DNA from: Sphingobium fuliginis
GTDB lineage: Bacteria; Pseudomonadota; Alphaproteobacteria; Sphingomonadales; Sphingomonadaceae
Direction: 5' to 3'
Assembly (NCBI RefSeq): GCF_004152845.1
Contig: NZ_SEON01000001.1
Span: 434,001-498,000 of the forward strand
Length of the DNA: 64,000 nt
Shown here: positions 54,771 through 62,695 of the stretch, piece by piece
Position numbering within the stretch: position 1 is the first letter of the stretch
How the letters are laid out: each line of letters opens with the position of its first letter
The notes under the pieces: generated by a model
Databases searched by the model: none
What the model saw: only the letters and a program-made list of their open reading frames with translations
Told to the model about the DNA's origin: nothing
Translations under genes and position numbers: made by a program

Positions 54771-55944
54771 GCCGCCCGACCCCTTTATCCCCGCTGCCGC
54801 GCCCGATGAGCCCCTGGCCTTATATGTGCATTGGCCATTTTGCGTTTCCAAATGTCCTTATTGCGATTTTAACAGTCATGTTCGGGCCGAGATCGACAGC
54901 GATGCCTGGCGCGCGGCGCTGCTGAGCGACCTTGCCCATGAAGCGTCGCTGAGCGGCGGCCGGCCGCTCTCCTCGATCTTCTTCGGCGGCGGCACGCCGT
55001 CGCTGATGCCGCCCGACATCGTGGAGGCGCTGATCGACGCGGCCACGCGCCATTGGCGGCCGACGAGCGACATCGAGATCACGCTGGAGGCCAATCCCAG
55101 TTCGGTCGAGGCCGCCCGCTTCGCGGACCTGGCGGCCGCCGGGGTGAACCGTGTGTCTCTGGGCCTTCAGGCGCTGGAGGATGAGGCGCTGCATTTCCTC
55201 GGCCGCGCCCATGACGTGCGGGAAGGGCTGGCCGCGCTAGACGTGGCGCAATCGGTGTTCGGCCGGGTGAATTTCGACCTGATCTATGCCCGTCCCGGCC
55301 AGAGTCTGGCGGATTGGGAAAGCGAACTGGCGCGCGGACTGTCCTTCGGCACCGATCATCTCTCGCTCTATCAGCTCACCATCGAACCGGGCACCCGCTT
55401 TGCGACGCTGGTGGCGCGGGGCGAGTTGAATCCCGCCGATCCGGACCATGCCGCCGACCTTTACGAACGGACGCAGGCGATGACGGCGGCCGCCGGCATT
55501 CCCGCCTATGAGATCAGCAACCACGCCCGGCCGGGGCAGGAAAGCCGGCATAACCTTACCTATTGGCGCTATGGCGACTATGTCGGCATAGGCCCCGGCG
55601 CCCATGGCCGGCGCGATGGGCTGGCGACGCTGCGGCACAGGAAACCGGAAAACTGGATGAACGCCGTCGCGCGCAATGGCCATGGCCTGCAAAGCGAAGA
55701 CCCGCTCGACGGGCACGACAGGGCCAGGGAAGCGCTGCTGATGGGGCTGCGGCTGGGCGAAGGCGTAGAGCTGGAGAGGATTGCGCGGATGTCGAGGATG
55801 GCGATCGAGGCTCTGGTGGATGCCGAGGCGGTGGCGCGGCTGGCCGGCCATGGGCTCGTGCGGCGAGAGGGTCAGCGGCTCCGCATCGAGCCTGCCGGGA
55901 TGCTGCTGCTCGACGCCATCCTGCCGGAGATCGTGGCGGTCTGA
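54769..55944 (+). CDS. hemW: Heme chaperone / radical SAM protein HemW
   Basis: A 391-residue radical SAM protein. The cluster motif is CxxxCxxC in WPFCVSKCPYCDFNSHV, followed by IFFGGGTPSLM and YQLTIEPGTRF. It lacks the residues of true HemN coproporphyrinogen dehydrogenase at the N-terminus and fits HemW, which delivers heme to respiratory enzymes. AAGAAGG precedes the ATG at nine bases. It is divergent from, and shares start bases with, the CAP gene. Confidence 0.94.
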   Translation: MPPDPFIPAAAPDEPLALYVHWPFCVSKCPYCDFNSHVRAEIDSDAWRAALLSDLAHEASLSGGRPLSSIFFGGGTPSLMPPDIVEALIDAATRHWRPTSDIEITLEANPSSVEAARFADLAAAGVNRVSLGLQALEDEALHFLGRAHDVREGLAALDVAQSVFGRVNFDLIYARPGQSLADWESELARGLSFGTDHLSLYQLTIEPGTRFATLVARGELNPADPDHAADLYERTQAMTAAAGIPAYEISNHARPGQESRHNLTYWRYGDYVGIGPGAHGRRDGLATLRHRKPENWMNAVARNGHGLQSEDPLDGHDRAREALLMGLRLGEGVELERIARMSRMAIEALVDAEAVARLAGHGLVRREGQRLRIEPAGMLLLDAILPEIVAV

Positions 55945-55971
55945 ACGACGGCGCGGCATCCGCTACAAAGG

Positions 55972-56043
55972 CGTCATGCTGAACCCGTTTTCAGCATCCA
56001 TCCTGCCTTCAGGCAGCTTATGCCTGCGGAGAGAAATGGATGC
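55972..56043. repeat. Palindromic element between hemW and the M56 peptidase gene
   Basis: ATGCTGAA (55976-55983) mirrors TTCAGCAT (55990-55997) and GCATCCAT (55994-56001) mirrors ATGGATGC (56036-56043), giving nested hairpins. It lies in the convergent gap and is of the ATGCTGAA...TTCAGCAT type that is dispersed in sphingomonads. Confidence 0.65.
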
Positions 56044-56106
56044 CGGAACAATCCGAGGAGGCCGGCGCATGGGATAGTGGCGGCGGCGCCCTCCGGATCT
56101 CGCCCG

Positions 56107-57618
56107 TCAATCCTCGCCATCCATATGCGCGATCTCCTTGTCCAGATCGCGCAACACCTCGGCCCGGACCTTGTCCGACATCCGGGCTGCCGCAGCGATC
56201 TGGGCGCGGGCGGCCATCAGTCCGGCGCGGGCGGCGCGATGGGCCTGCGCCTCGATCTGGTCCTGGCAGATGCGGACGCGGATACGGCGGCGGCCATCGG
56301 CATCCACCGTCTCCCGCTGGCTTACGCTCTTGCCGTTCTCGCAGCCATTCGCAACGTCGACATGCGGCACCATGCGGCGGATTTCAGCCTCGCTCGGCAT
56401 GGCGTGGCTCAAGGCGCGGTCGCCCTCGTCGCGCAGGCCGACGGGCGGCGCGGGGGGAACCGGCGGCGCCGGCAGCGCCATGTCGGCAACAGGCGCCGGA
56501 GGAGCAGGCGGAGCGGGAGGCGCCGGCGGCAGGACCGCCATCTCCTCAGCGTCTCTCGCATCGGACGAGGACGGGGACGGGGGCGTGGCCGCGGCTTTCG
56601 GCGCTTCGGTCAGGGCGATCTCGCTGGCGGAGGCAGGCTGGGCGACCAGATCGGCCAGCCTGCCGAAGTTCATCGAATCCACCTTGTCGGTGATCGCGGC
56701 GACCTGCTGCGCCGCCCGGCTGCCGGACGCGGTCAGCGCCAGGCCGGACGCGGTCACCAGGGCGACCGCCGCCATGCCCCAGCTGATGCGGCGCAGCGAC
56801 ACTTCATGGGCAGAGAGCATTTTCAGCCTCCCTTTGAGTGCGGTTATGCGATTGAGATGACAGGCGCCGGCAAACTGGCGGCCGCCCGCAGCCTTCAAGA
56901 TGGCGCGGCCATAGGCATGCGCCTGATCCCGGCCGTAGAGCGACAGGACCCGGGCATCGCAGGCCTGTTCCTGATCCGCCCGATAGGCGCGATACGCGAT
57001 CCACGCGACGGGATTGCACCAGTGCAGGCCCAGCAGCAACAGCGCGACCATATTGGCGACCAGGTCGCCGCCCTGATGATGGGCGCGCTCATGGGCGATG
57101 GCCATGGCCTGTTCCTGGGGATCGAAACGCAACGCGAAATCAACGGGCAGCACGATGACGGGACGGAACACCCCGAAGGCGAGCGGTCCGCCTGCCTGTG
57201 GGCTGCTGACGATGCGGATGCGGCCTTCTTCCCCGATCGGCGCCGCGTCCTTCAGGATGAAACGCCGGAAGCGGACATAGCCGACCGCCTGGACGACCAG
57301 AAAAAGGACCACGCCCAGCAGCCAGATCGACACCGCGATCTCCAGCCAGGGAATGCTCCAGTCCGACCTGACCGGGAGCGCCACCGGCGCCGCATCCAGC
57401 AAGGTCGGCAAGCCCGCCTGGTCAACCGCCCGTTGCAGGGGCGAAGGGCTGGCGACCTCTCGCGGCAGGGCCGGCAAGGCCATGCGAGCGAAGGGCAGCA
57501 GCCATAGCCAATAGGCCGCACCTGCACCCAGCCAGCGCGCCACAGGCTGCCGCAGCAGCATGACCAGCGCCATCAGCAGGGTCATGGCGATCAGCGTTTC
57601 CGCGATCCAGACGCTCAT
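56107..57618 (-). CDS. BlaR1-like M56 family membrane metallopeptidase, no sensor domain
   Basis: A 503-residue protein: N-terminal TM segments (TLIAMTLLMALVMLL, YWLWLLPFARM, LEIAVSIWLLGVVLFLVV), then the zinc peptidase with HERAHHQGGDLVAN (HExxH as HERAH) and the downstream metal Glu region EQACDARVLSLYG, a further TM, and a long Pro-rich plus basic C-terminal tail. The BlaR1 penicillin-binding sensor domain is absent. It is translated from a start overlapping the blaI stop. Presumed role: cleaves the repressor upon a signal. Confidence 0.88.
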   Translation of the reverse strand: MSVWIAETLIAMTLLMALVMLLRQPVARWLGAGAAYWLWLLPFARMALPALPREVASPSPLQRAVDQAGLPTLLDAAPVALPVRSDWSIPWLEIAVSIWLLGVVLFLVVQAVGYVRFRRFILKDAAPIGEEGRIRIVSSPQAGGPLAFGVFRPVIVLPVDFALRFDPQEQAMAIAHERAHHQGGDLVANMVALLLLGLHWCNPVAWIAYRAYRADQEQACDARVLSLYGRDQAHAYGRAILKAAGGRQFAGACHLNRITALKGRLKMLSAHEVSLRRISWGMAAVALVTASGLALTASGSRAAQQVAAITDKVDSMNFGRLADLVAQPASASEIALTEAPKAAATPPSPSSSDARDAEEMAVLPPAPPAPPAPPAPVADMALPAPPVPPAPPVGLRDEGDRALSHAMPSEAEIRRMVPHVDVANGCENGKSVSQRETVDADGRRRIRVRICQDQIEAQAHRAARAGLMAARAQIAAAARMSDKVRAEVLRDLDKEIAHMDGED

Positions 57619-57998
57619 GATTTCAACCCCTTCAGGATTTCCTCAAGCTGGGCAATATCTTCCGCCGTCAACTGGTCCTGGCTGGCGAGCTGGGCCACCA
57701 GCGGCGACACCCGCCCGCCGAACAGCCGGTTCACCAACCGCCCCGACTCGCTGGCAACATACTCCTCCCGCGCGACGAGCGGGCGATATAAAAAGCGGCG
57801 GCCATCCTGATCGGCGGCGATGACGTCCTTGGCCATCAGCCGGGACAGCAGCGTCTTGACGGTCTGGACGCTCCAGTCGCGCCCGGCGGCGACGCGGTCC
57901 GCGACATCAGCGGCGGTCTGCGGCGCACGTTCCCACAGCGCCTCCATCACCACCAGTTCCGCTTCGCTGATCTTCTCGCTCAAGGGACTCGTCCGCAT
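57615..57998 (-). CDS. BlaI/MecI/CopY-family transcriptional repressor
   Basis: A 127-residue winged-helix repressor: ISEAELVVMEALWERAPQTAADVADRV, then WSVQTVKTLLSRLMAKDVIAADQDGRRFLYRPLV, the classic BlaI DNA-binding region, and a C-terminal dimer domain. It controls its own operon with the downstream M56 peptidase. A perfect-looking operator dyad lies just upstream (58006-58042). Confidence 0.95.
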   Translation of the reverse strand: MRTSPLSEKISEAELVVMEALWERAPQTAADVADRVAAGRDWSVQTVKTLLSRLMAKDVIAADQDGRRFLYRPLVAREEYVASESGRLVNRLFGGRVSPLVAQLASQDQLTAEDIAQLEEILKGLKS

Positions 57999-58005
57999 CA
58001 GAATC

Positions 58006-58042
58006 GACTACAGACGTAATCGCATTGATTACATCTGTAGTC
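58006..58042. promoter_or_regulatory. BlaI-type operator dyad upstream of blaI
   Basis: GACTACAGACGTAATC (58006-58021) and GATTACATCTGTAGTC (58027-58042) are inverted repeats identical at 15 of 16 positions around a 5-base centre. Each arm contains a TACA-N2-(T/C)GTA core of the BlaI/MecI type. It starts eight bases upstream of the blaI ATG, so a bound repressor would block initiation. Confidence 0.85.
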
Positions 58043-58140
58043 AAGTGTATGTCATGAACTGTCGGTGCGGTTTACAGCGCCGGGATCGGCCGGACCGGCA
58101 TTAACCTTTTTAAGGCGCGGGAACGGGTTATTCCCGATGG

Positions 58141-58156
58141 TTGGCACAGGCTTTGC
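58141..58156 (+). promoter_or_regulatory. Candidate sigma-54 promoter
   Basis: TTGGCAC-AGGCT-TTGC keeps the strict GG-N10-GC spacing of sigma-54 (-24/-12). Transcription would start near 58168 and read into a strong hairpin at 58191-58226. No gene or enhancer site is obvious, so support is motif-only. Confidence 0.4.
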
Positions 58157-58186
58157 GTCGTTTCAGACATACCCGATCGTTCGACT

Positions 58187-58234
58187 ACCCGGGAGGATGC
58201 GGCACCAGTCTCCGCCGCATCCTCCCACCCGGGT
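58187..58234 (+). other. Strong hairpin in the blaI-grxD gap
   Basis: GGGAGGATGCGGC (58191-58203) pairs perfectly with 58214-58226 around a 10-base loop ACCAGTCTCC, with ACCC/GGGT extending the stem past a 4-base bulge. No T-run follows on either strand. It could be part of a small RNA. The rest of the 464-base gap (57999-58462) holds the BlaI operator, the sigma-54-like motif and the grxD terminator; I see no credible gene. Confidence 0.5.
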
Positions 58235-58409
58235 CCCCGTGCAGCGCCGGGCCTTAAACCAGACCTGTCGACTGGCTTGCCTCGATGGCGGCCGAACTCG
58301 CCGAAGAAGGACCGGTCTCGACGGCCATTTTCCATGCGGGCTTCGACAAGCTCCGTCCCCACTCAGCATCCCGTCATCCGAAGGGCCGCATCAGGACCCG
58401 ACAGGCATG

Positions 58410-58438
58410 AAAAAGGCGGCCCGGATGACCGAACCGCC
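58410..58438 (-). terminator. Intrinsic terminator after grxD
   Basis: On the minus strand GGCGGTTCGG pairs (two G-U) with CCGGGCCGCC around TCAT, followed by TTTTT. It lies 25 bases past the grxD stop. Confidence 0.8.
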
Positions 58439-58462
58439 CGCTCCATTCGCTTTAGCCAGCGC

Positions 58463-58795
58463 TCAATTGGCCGCGGCGACGCCCTGATCGGCCATCAACT
58501 GCTGCAACTCGCCGGCCTCGTACATTTCCATCATGATGTCGCTGCCGCCGACGAATTCGCCCTTCACATAGAGCTGGGGAATGGTCGGCCAGTCGGAAAA
58601 TGCCTTGATCCCCTGGCGAACCGCCTGATCCTGCAAGACGTCGACGCTTTCATAGGCGACGCCCAGATGTTCCAGGATCGCAATGGCGCGGCTGGAAAAG
58701 CCGCATTGCGGGAATAGTGGCGTGCCCTTCATGAAAAGCACGACATCATTGCCGTTGACGATCTCCGCAATCCGCTGCTGCACGGCGTCGGTCAT
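58463..58795 (-). CDS. grxD: Monothiol glutaredoxin (CGFS type)
   Basis: A 110-residue monothiol glutaredoxin. The active site is CGFS in PLFPQCGFSSRA (Cys31), with the FMKGTP strand before it and the glutathione/cluster residues PTIPQLYVKGEFVGGSDI. CGFS glutaredoxins carry and deliver [2Fe-2S] clusters and pair with BolA proteins, whose gene lies directly upstream on the same strand. Confidence 0.97.
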   Translation of the reverse strand: MTDAVQQRIAEIVNGNDVVLFMKGTPLFPQCGFSSRAIAILEHLGVAYESVDVLQDQAVRQGIKAFSDWPTIPQLYVKGEFVGGSDIMMEMYEAGELQQLMADQGVAAAN

Positions 58796-58852
58796 TATCT
58801 GGGTCCATTCCTGTCAGGCGCCGCTATCAAGGCGCATTTCGTCCAATGGCCG

Positions 58853-59086
58853 TTAATTGGGAACGGCGGTGGTCAGTTGCAAGGCGTGGAGCACGCCGCC
58901 CATGCGGCCGCCCAGCGCGGCATAGACCGCCCGCTGCTGCGCAATGCGGCTCATGCCCCGGAAACTCTCCGCCACGACACGCGCCGCATAATGATCGCCA
59001 TCACCGGCAAGGTCGGTGATCTCGACCTCCGCATCGGGGATCGCGGCGCGGATCATGTCCGCTATTTCCTCGGCTGCCATCGGCAT
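58853..59086 (-). CDS. bolA: BolA family protein
   Basis: A 77-residue BolA/IbaG-like protein. The helix-turn region HYAARVVAESFRGMSRIAQQRAVYAALGG carries the conserved H (H32-type), F-G and histidine ligand near HALQL. BolA proteins form cluster-bridged heterodimers with CGFS glutaredoxins. The bolA-grxD pair is cotranscribed with a 57-base gap. Confidence 0.92.
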   Translation of the reverse strand: MPMAAEEIADMIRAAIPDAEVEITDLAGDGDHYAARVVAESFRGMSRIAQQRAVYAALGGRMGGVLHALQLTTAVPN

Positions 59087-59105
59087 GGCGAAAGGGTCCT
59101 GATGC

Positions 59106-59429
59106 TTATTGGGCTTCGATGAACATGCGGCGGGCGATGACCTGCTGCTCGTCCAACGCGGCGCGAACGCCTGCCTCGTCGATGTCGATGCCCGCCTGCG
59201 TCATGTCGCCCAGCAGCTTGCGGATCACATCCTCGTCGCCCGCTTCCTCGAAATCGGCCTGCACGACCGCCTTGGCATAGGCGTCCGTTTCCTCGGGGGT
59301 CAGGCCCATCTTCGCCGCCGCCCATTCACCGAGAAGGCGGTTGCGCCGCGCCTGGATGCGGAACTGCATCTCCTGATCGTGCGCGAACATATTTTCAAAG
59401 GCCTTTTCGCGGTCGTCGAAGGTTGTCAT
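59106..59429 (-). CDS. DUF1476 protein (F1-ATPase zeta-type inhibitor)
   Basis: A 107-residue helical protein: MTTFDDREKAFENMFAHDQEMQFRIQARRNRL is the inhibitory N-terminus typical of the alphaproteobacterial zeta subunit, which blocks ATP hydrolysis by the F1 motor. LGEWAAAKMGLTPEETDAYAKAVV follows. It lies upstream of bolA-grxD in the same orientation, separated by 19 bases. Confidence 0.9.
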   Translation of the reverse strand: MTTFDDREKAFENMFAHDQEMQFRIQARRNRLLGEWAAAKMGLTPEETDAYAKAVVQADFEEAGDEDVIRKLLGDMTQAGIDIDEAGVRAALDEQQVIARRMFIEAQ

Positions 59430-59489
59430 GCCTGTGCCCTGTAAAAGGTGAAATGGATCGTCCGATCCGAAATAGGAAGATCGGGACGC

Positions 59490-60083
59490 TTACGCAACGG
59501 CGGGGACGAGCCAGGGACGCGTTCCGGCGTCCTTCGCCTCGAACGCGCCGATCGCGTCCGCCTGCCCCAATGTCAGCCCGATCTCGTCCAGACCGCCGAG
59601 CAGGCAACGCTTGCGGAAGGGATCGATCTCGAACTGAAAGCGGTCCTGAAACTGTGTCGTGACGGTCTGATGCTCCAGATCGACATGGATGGGGTCCGTC
59701 CTGGCCACCTCCATCAGCCGGTCTATCGCCTCCTGCGGCAGGACGACCGTCAATATGCCGTTCTTGAAGGCATTGCCGGAGAAAATGTCCGAGAAGCTGG
59801 GCGCGATCACCACCTTGATGCCAAGGTCGGCCAGCGCCCAGGCGGCATGCTCGCGGCTGGACCCGCACCCGAAATTGTCGCCCGCGATCAGGATCGGGCT
59901 GCCCGCATAATCGGGATCGTCGAAGACATTGCCCGGTTCCTTGCGCAGCACTTCGAAGGCGCCCTTGCCCAAGCCCGCACGGGAAATGGTCTTGAGCCAA
60001 TGCGCCGGGATGACGATGTCGGTGTCGACATTCTTCATCCCGAACGGATAGGCCCGGCCGTCGACGATATTCAGCTTTTCCAT
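59490..60083 (-). CDS. leuD: 3-isopropylmalate dehydratase small subunit
   Basis: A 197-residue swivel domain of isopropylmalate isomerase for leucine synthesis. [22 protein letters not shown] and [17 protein letters not shown] (the substrate-recognition loop) are diagnostic. Its ATG overlaps the stop of a 37-codon ORF (TGATG). It pairs with leuC to form the active heterodimer. Confidence 0.96.
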   Translation of the reverse strand: MEKLNIVDGRAYPFGMKNVDTDIVIPAHWLKTISRAGLGKGAFEVLRKEPGNVFDDPDYAGSPILIAGDNFGCGSSREHAAWALADLGIKVVIAPSFSDIFSGNAFKNGILTVVLPQEAIDRLMEVARTDPIHVDLEHQTVTTQFQDRFQFEIDPFRKRCLLGGLDEIGLTLGQADAIGAFEAKDAGTRPWLVPAVA

Positions 60084-60196
60084 CAATGCGCCTGCTTGCT
60101 CGCCGGGCGCGGCGTGTCTTCCGCGCGCCCCAGGGTCGCCGCCATGGCGGCACTTGCCAGCGCGCCCAGCGCCAGCAGCCAGAATACCTTCTTCAT
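60083..60196 (-). CDS. 37-residue small protein between leuC and leuD
   Basis: An ORF of 37 codons, [19 protein letters not shown] then [18 protein letters not shown]. It has two lysines and a long hydrophobic run (about residues 4-18, signal-like or TM), then a polar tail. Its ATG overlaps the leuC stop (ATGA) and its TGA overlaps the leuD start (TGATG), so ribosomes are passed through it. Codon use matches the neighbours. No function known; a membrane micropeptide or coupling ORF. Confidence 0.7.
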   Translation of the reverse strand: MKKVFWLLALGALASAAMAATLGRAEDTPRPASKQAH

Positions 60197-61647
60197 GCGA
60201 CCGCCTCTCCCCTTTTTTCACCCATCAGTTCGCGTACGTCCGTGAGATGTCCGGTGATCGCGGCAGCGGCAGCCATGACGGGCGAGACGAGATGCGTCCG
60301 CGACCCCGGCCCCTGCCGGCCCATGAAATTGCGGTTGCTGGTGGATGCGCAGCGCTCGCCGGCGGGCACCTTGTCCGGGTTCATGCCCAGGCAGGCGGAG
60401 CAGCCCGGCTCCCGCCATTCGAAACCGGCTTCGGTGAAAATGCGGTCCAGGCCTTCGGCTTCCGCCTGGCGCTTGACCAGCCCGGAACCGGGCACGACCA
60501 TGGCATGCTTGATGCCGCTGGCGATCCGGCGGCCCTTCAGCAGGCCAGCGGCGGCGCGCAGATCCTCGATCCGGCTGTTGGTGCAACTGCCGATGAAGAC
60601 ATGTTCGATCGCCACATCCTCCATCCGCTGTCCGGCGGAGAGGCCCATATAGTCGAGCGACTTCTGCGCGGCCGCGCGCTTGGAGGCGTCGGCAAAGCTT
60701 TCCGGATCGGGCACCACGCCAGTGACCGGCACGACATCTTCGGGGCTGGTGCCCCAGGTGACGCTCGGCACGATGTCGGCGGCGTCGATGACCACGCTCT
60801 TGTCGAACACCGCGCCTTCGTCCGTCGCCAGCGTCTTCCAATAGGCGACGGCGGCATCCCACTCCGCGCCCCTGGGGGCCATCGGGCGGCCTTCCAGATA
60901 AGCGAAAGTCTTTTCGTCAGGCGCGAACAGGCCGGAGCGCGCGCCGGCCTCGATCGACATGTTGGCGACGGTCAGCCGTCCCTCGATCGACATGTCGCGG
61001 AACACCGACCCGCGATATTCCATGACATAGCCGGTGCCGCCCGCCGTGCCGATCCGCCCGCAGATCGCCAGCGCGACATCCTTGGGCGTGACGCCATAGC
61101 CCAATTCGCCCTCGACCACGACTTCCATGGTCTTGGACTGCTTCAGGAGCAGCGTCTGGGTGGCGAGCACATGCTCGACCTCCGACGTGCCGATGCCGAA
61201 GGCCAACGCCCCCAGCGCGCCGTGCGAGCTGGTATGGCTGTCGCCGCAGACCAAAGTCGTCCCCGGCAGGGTGAAGCCCTGCTCCGGCCCGACGACATGC
61301 ACGATGCCCTGTTCGGGGTCCGCATCCCCGATCAGGCGGACGCCGAATTCCGGCGCGTTCCGCTCCAGCGCCGCAAGCTGCTGCGCGCTTTCCGGATCGG
61401 CAATGGGAATGCGGCGGCCCGCGGCGTCGCGCCGCGCCGTGGTCGGCAGGTTATGATCCGGCACCGCCAGCGTCAGTTCGGGACGGCGCACCTTGCGCCC
61501 GGCGATCCGCAGCCCCTCGAACGCCTGGGGACTCGTCACCTCATGCACGAGATGGCGATCGATGTAGATCAGGCAGGTTCCATCGGGACGGCGCTCGACG
61601 ACATGCGCGTCCCAGATCTTCTCATAGAGTGTGCGGGGCTTGACCAT
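60193..61647 (-). CDS. leuC: 3-isopropylmalate dehydratase large subunit
   Basis: A 484-residue aconitase-family subunit carrying a [4Fe-4S] cluster; the cysteines lie in [12 protein letters not shown] and [11 protein letters not shown] plus the more N-terminal [15 protein letters not shown] region. [17 protein letters not shown] [15 protein letters not shown] opens the protein. GGGGGAAATC precedes the ATG. It leads the leuC-sORF-leuD unit. Confidence 0.97.
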   Translation of the reverse strand: MVKPRTLYEKIWDAHVVERRPDGTCLIYIDRHLVHEVTSPQAFEGLRIAGRKVRRPELTLAVPDHNLPTTARRDAAGRRIPIADPESAQQLAALERNAPEFGVRLIGDADPEQGIVHVVGPEQGFTLPGTTLVCGDSHTSSHGALGALAFGIGTSEVEHVLATQTLLLKQSKTMEVVVEGELGYGVTPKDVALAICGRIGTAGGTGYVMEYRGSVFRDMSIEGRLTVANMSIEAGARSGLFAPDEKTFAYLEGRPMAPRGAEWDAAVAYWKTLATDEGAVFDKSVVIDAADIVPSVTWGTSPEDVVPVTGVVPDPESFADASKRAAAQKSLDYMGLSAGQRMEDVAIEHVFIGSCTNSRIEDLRAAAGLLKGRRIASGIKHAMVVPGSGLVKRQAEAEGLDRIFTEAGFEWREPGCSACLGMNPDKVPAGERCASTSNRNFMGRQGPGSRTHLVSPVMAAAAAITGHLTDVRELMGEKRGEAVA

Positions 61648-61786
61648 AGTGATTTCCCCCTAGACCCAGACAGGACAGGGGAAAAGGGGAAAAGCGGCCA
61701 TTTTTTGCTGACGCTGGAGATAGCCCGACCGCAGGACGCCGCGCCGACGGGTTAGCCGGACGCGGCGTGCACGCTGGACATCGGGC
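61648..61786 (-). promoter_or_regulatory. leuC leader with a long stem structure
   Basis: The gap between the GST stop and leuC contains, on the minus strand, ACGCCGCG...CGCGGCGT (with CCG/CGG extending it past a bulged T) inside an outer GCCCGA/TCGGGC pair, then CAAAAAATGG and the ribosome site. It may be a GST-downstream structure or a leader element for leuC; no leucine-rich leader peptide is present. Confidence 0.35.
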
Positions 61787-62473
61787 TCAAATCGCCCGGT
61801 CGTCCCGCACGATGCGCCCCGCGGCGCCGAGTTCCGCTTCATGGCTTTCCTCGCGCCAGGTTTCGGCCAGCGCCGCGCTTTCCCATTCGCGCATCGCGGG
61901 CAGCGCCAGCATATGATCGACCCAGCCAAGCGCCACCGGACCGACATCGAGGCCATAGGTGCGCACCCGGAAAACGACCGGTGCATAGAAGGCGTCGGCG
62001 GCAGTGAAGGCGGGCCCGGCCAGGAACGGCCCCCCGAAGCGGGACAACCCCTCCCCCCATAATTCGGTGAGCCGGGCGATGTTGCGGTTCAGGGAGGGAG
62101 AAGGCAGGTGCGGTTCCACCCGCACGCCGACATTCATGGGACAATCATTGCGCAGGGCGGCGAAACCGCTGTGCATTTCCGCCACGGCCGATTGCGCCCA
62201 CGCCCGCGCGGCTTCTTCCTTCGGCCAGACTTCCGCATGCCTGTCCGCCAGATAGAGCGTGATGCCCAGCGAATCCCAGACGGTCCGGTCCCCGTCGATC
62301 AGGGCAGGCACCTGGCCCGTTGGCGAAAATTCGCGGAAGGCAGCGTAGTTTTCAGCGGCGGCGAATGGCGCCATCCGGTCTTCGAAGGCTATGCCCAGCG
62401 CCTTCATCAGCACCCAGGGGCGCAGCGACCAGCTCGAATAATTCCGGTTGGCGGTGACGAGGGTGTAGGACAT
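61787..62473 (-). CDS. Glutathione S-transferase family protein
   Basis: A 228-residue GST fold: N-terminal thioredoxin domain with YTLVTANRNYSSWSLRPWVLMKALGI (the NYSSWS motif typical of a maleylacetoacetate-isomerase-like/zeta-related bacterial group) and FSPTGQVPALIDGD with the cis-Pro, and an all-helical C-terminal domain with AFTAADAFYAPVVFRV. Substrate unknown. It ends 139 bases before leuC on the same strand. Confidence 0.88.
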   Translation of the reverse strand: MSYTLVTANRNYSSWSLRPWVLMKALGIAFEDRMAPFAAAENYAAFREFSPTGQVPALIDGDRTVWDSLGITLYLADRHAEVWPKEEAARAWAQSAVAEMHSGFAALRNDCPMNVGVRVEPHLPSPSLNRNIARLTELWGEGLSRFGGPFLAGPAFTAADAFYAPVVFRVRTYGLDVGPVALGWVDHMLALPAMREWESAALAETWREESHEAELGAAGRIVRDDRAI

Positions 62474-62567
62474 CGGCTTCTCCCGGTAGAACGGAGCGTC
62501 CGGAATAGACCTGCCTGCCGCCCTGCGAAAGCCGGAACGGGACAAGGGTTTCACAGCTGGCCTTATG

Positions 62568-62602
62568 CAAAAAAACGGCCCGGAGCGCGAGGCTCCGGGC
62601 CG
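62568..62602 (-). terminator. Intrinsic terminator after aceA
   Basis: On the minus strand GGCCCGGAGC (62601-62592) pairs perfectly with GCTCCGGGCC (62586-62577) around CTCGC, followed by a run of T's. It lies about 95 bases past the aceA stop. Confidence 0.9.
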
Positions 62603-62695
62603 CCAAGTCCTTCCACCCTGATCACGGGAACTGCACTCCCGCGATCCGGACCGTTCGGCAGCCTTCGGGCTGCAAACTGGTTCCCGCCGCAGCCC

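Noticed and set aside
58254..58328. 24-codon minus-strand ORF (MAVETGPSSASSAAIEASQS...)
   Set aside because: Attractive composition but no Shine-Dalgarno, no overlap with a neighbour and no other support.
58065..58487. A 140-codon frame in the blaI-grxD gap
   Set aside because: Arg/Pro-rich product, crosses the grxD terminator and the hairpin, no ribosome site.
61736..61780. Nine-codon frame MSSVHAASG in the leuC leader as an attenuator peptide
   Set aside because: Contains no leucine codons, and no clean terminator with U-run follows.
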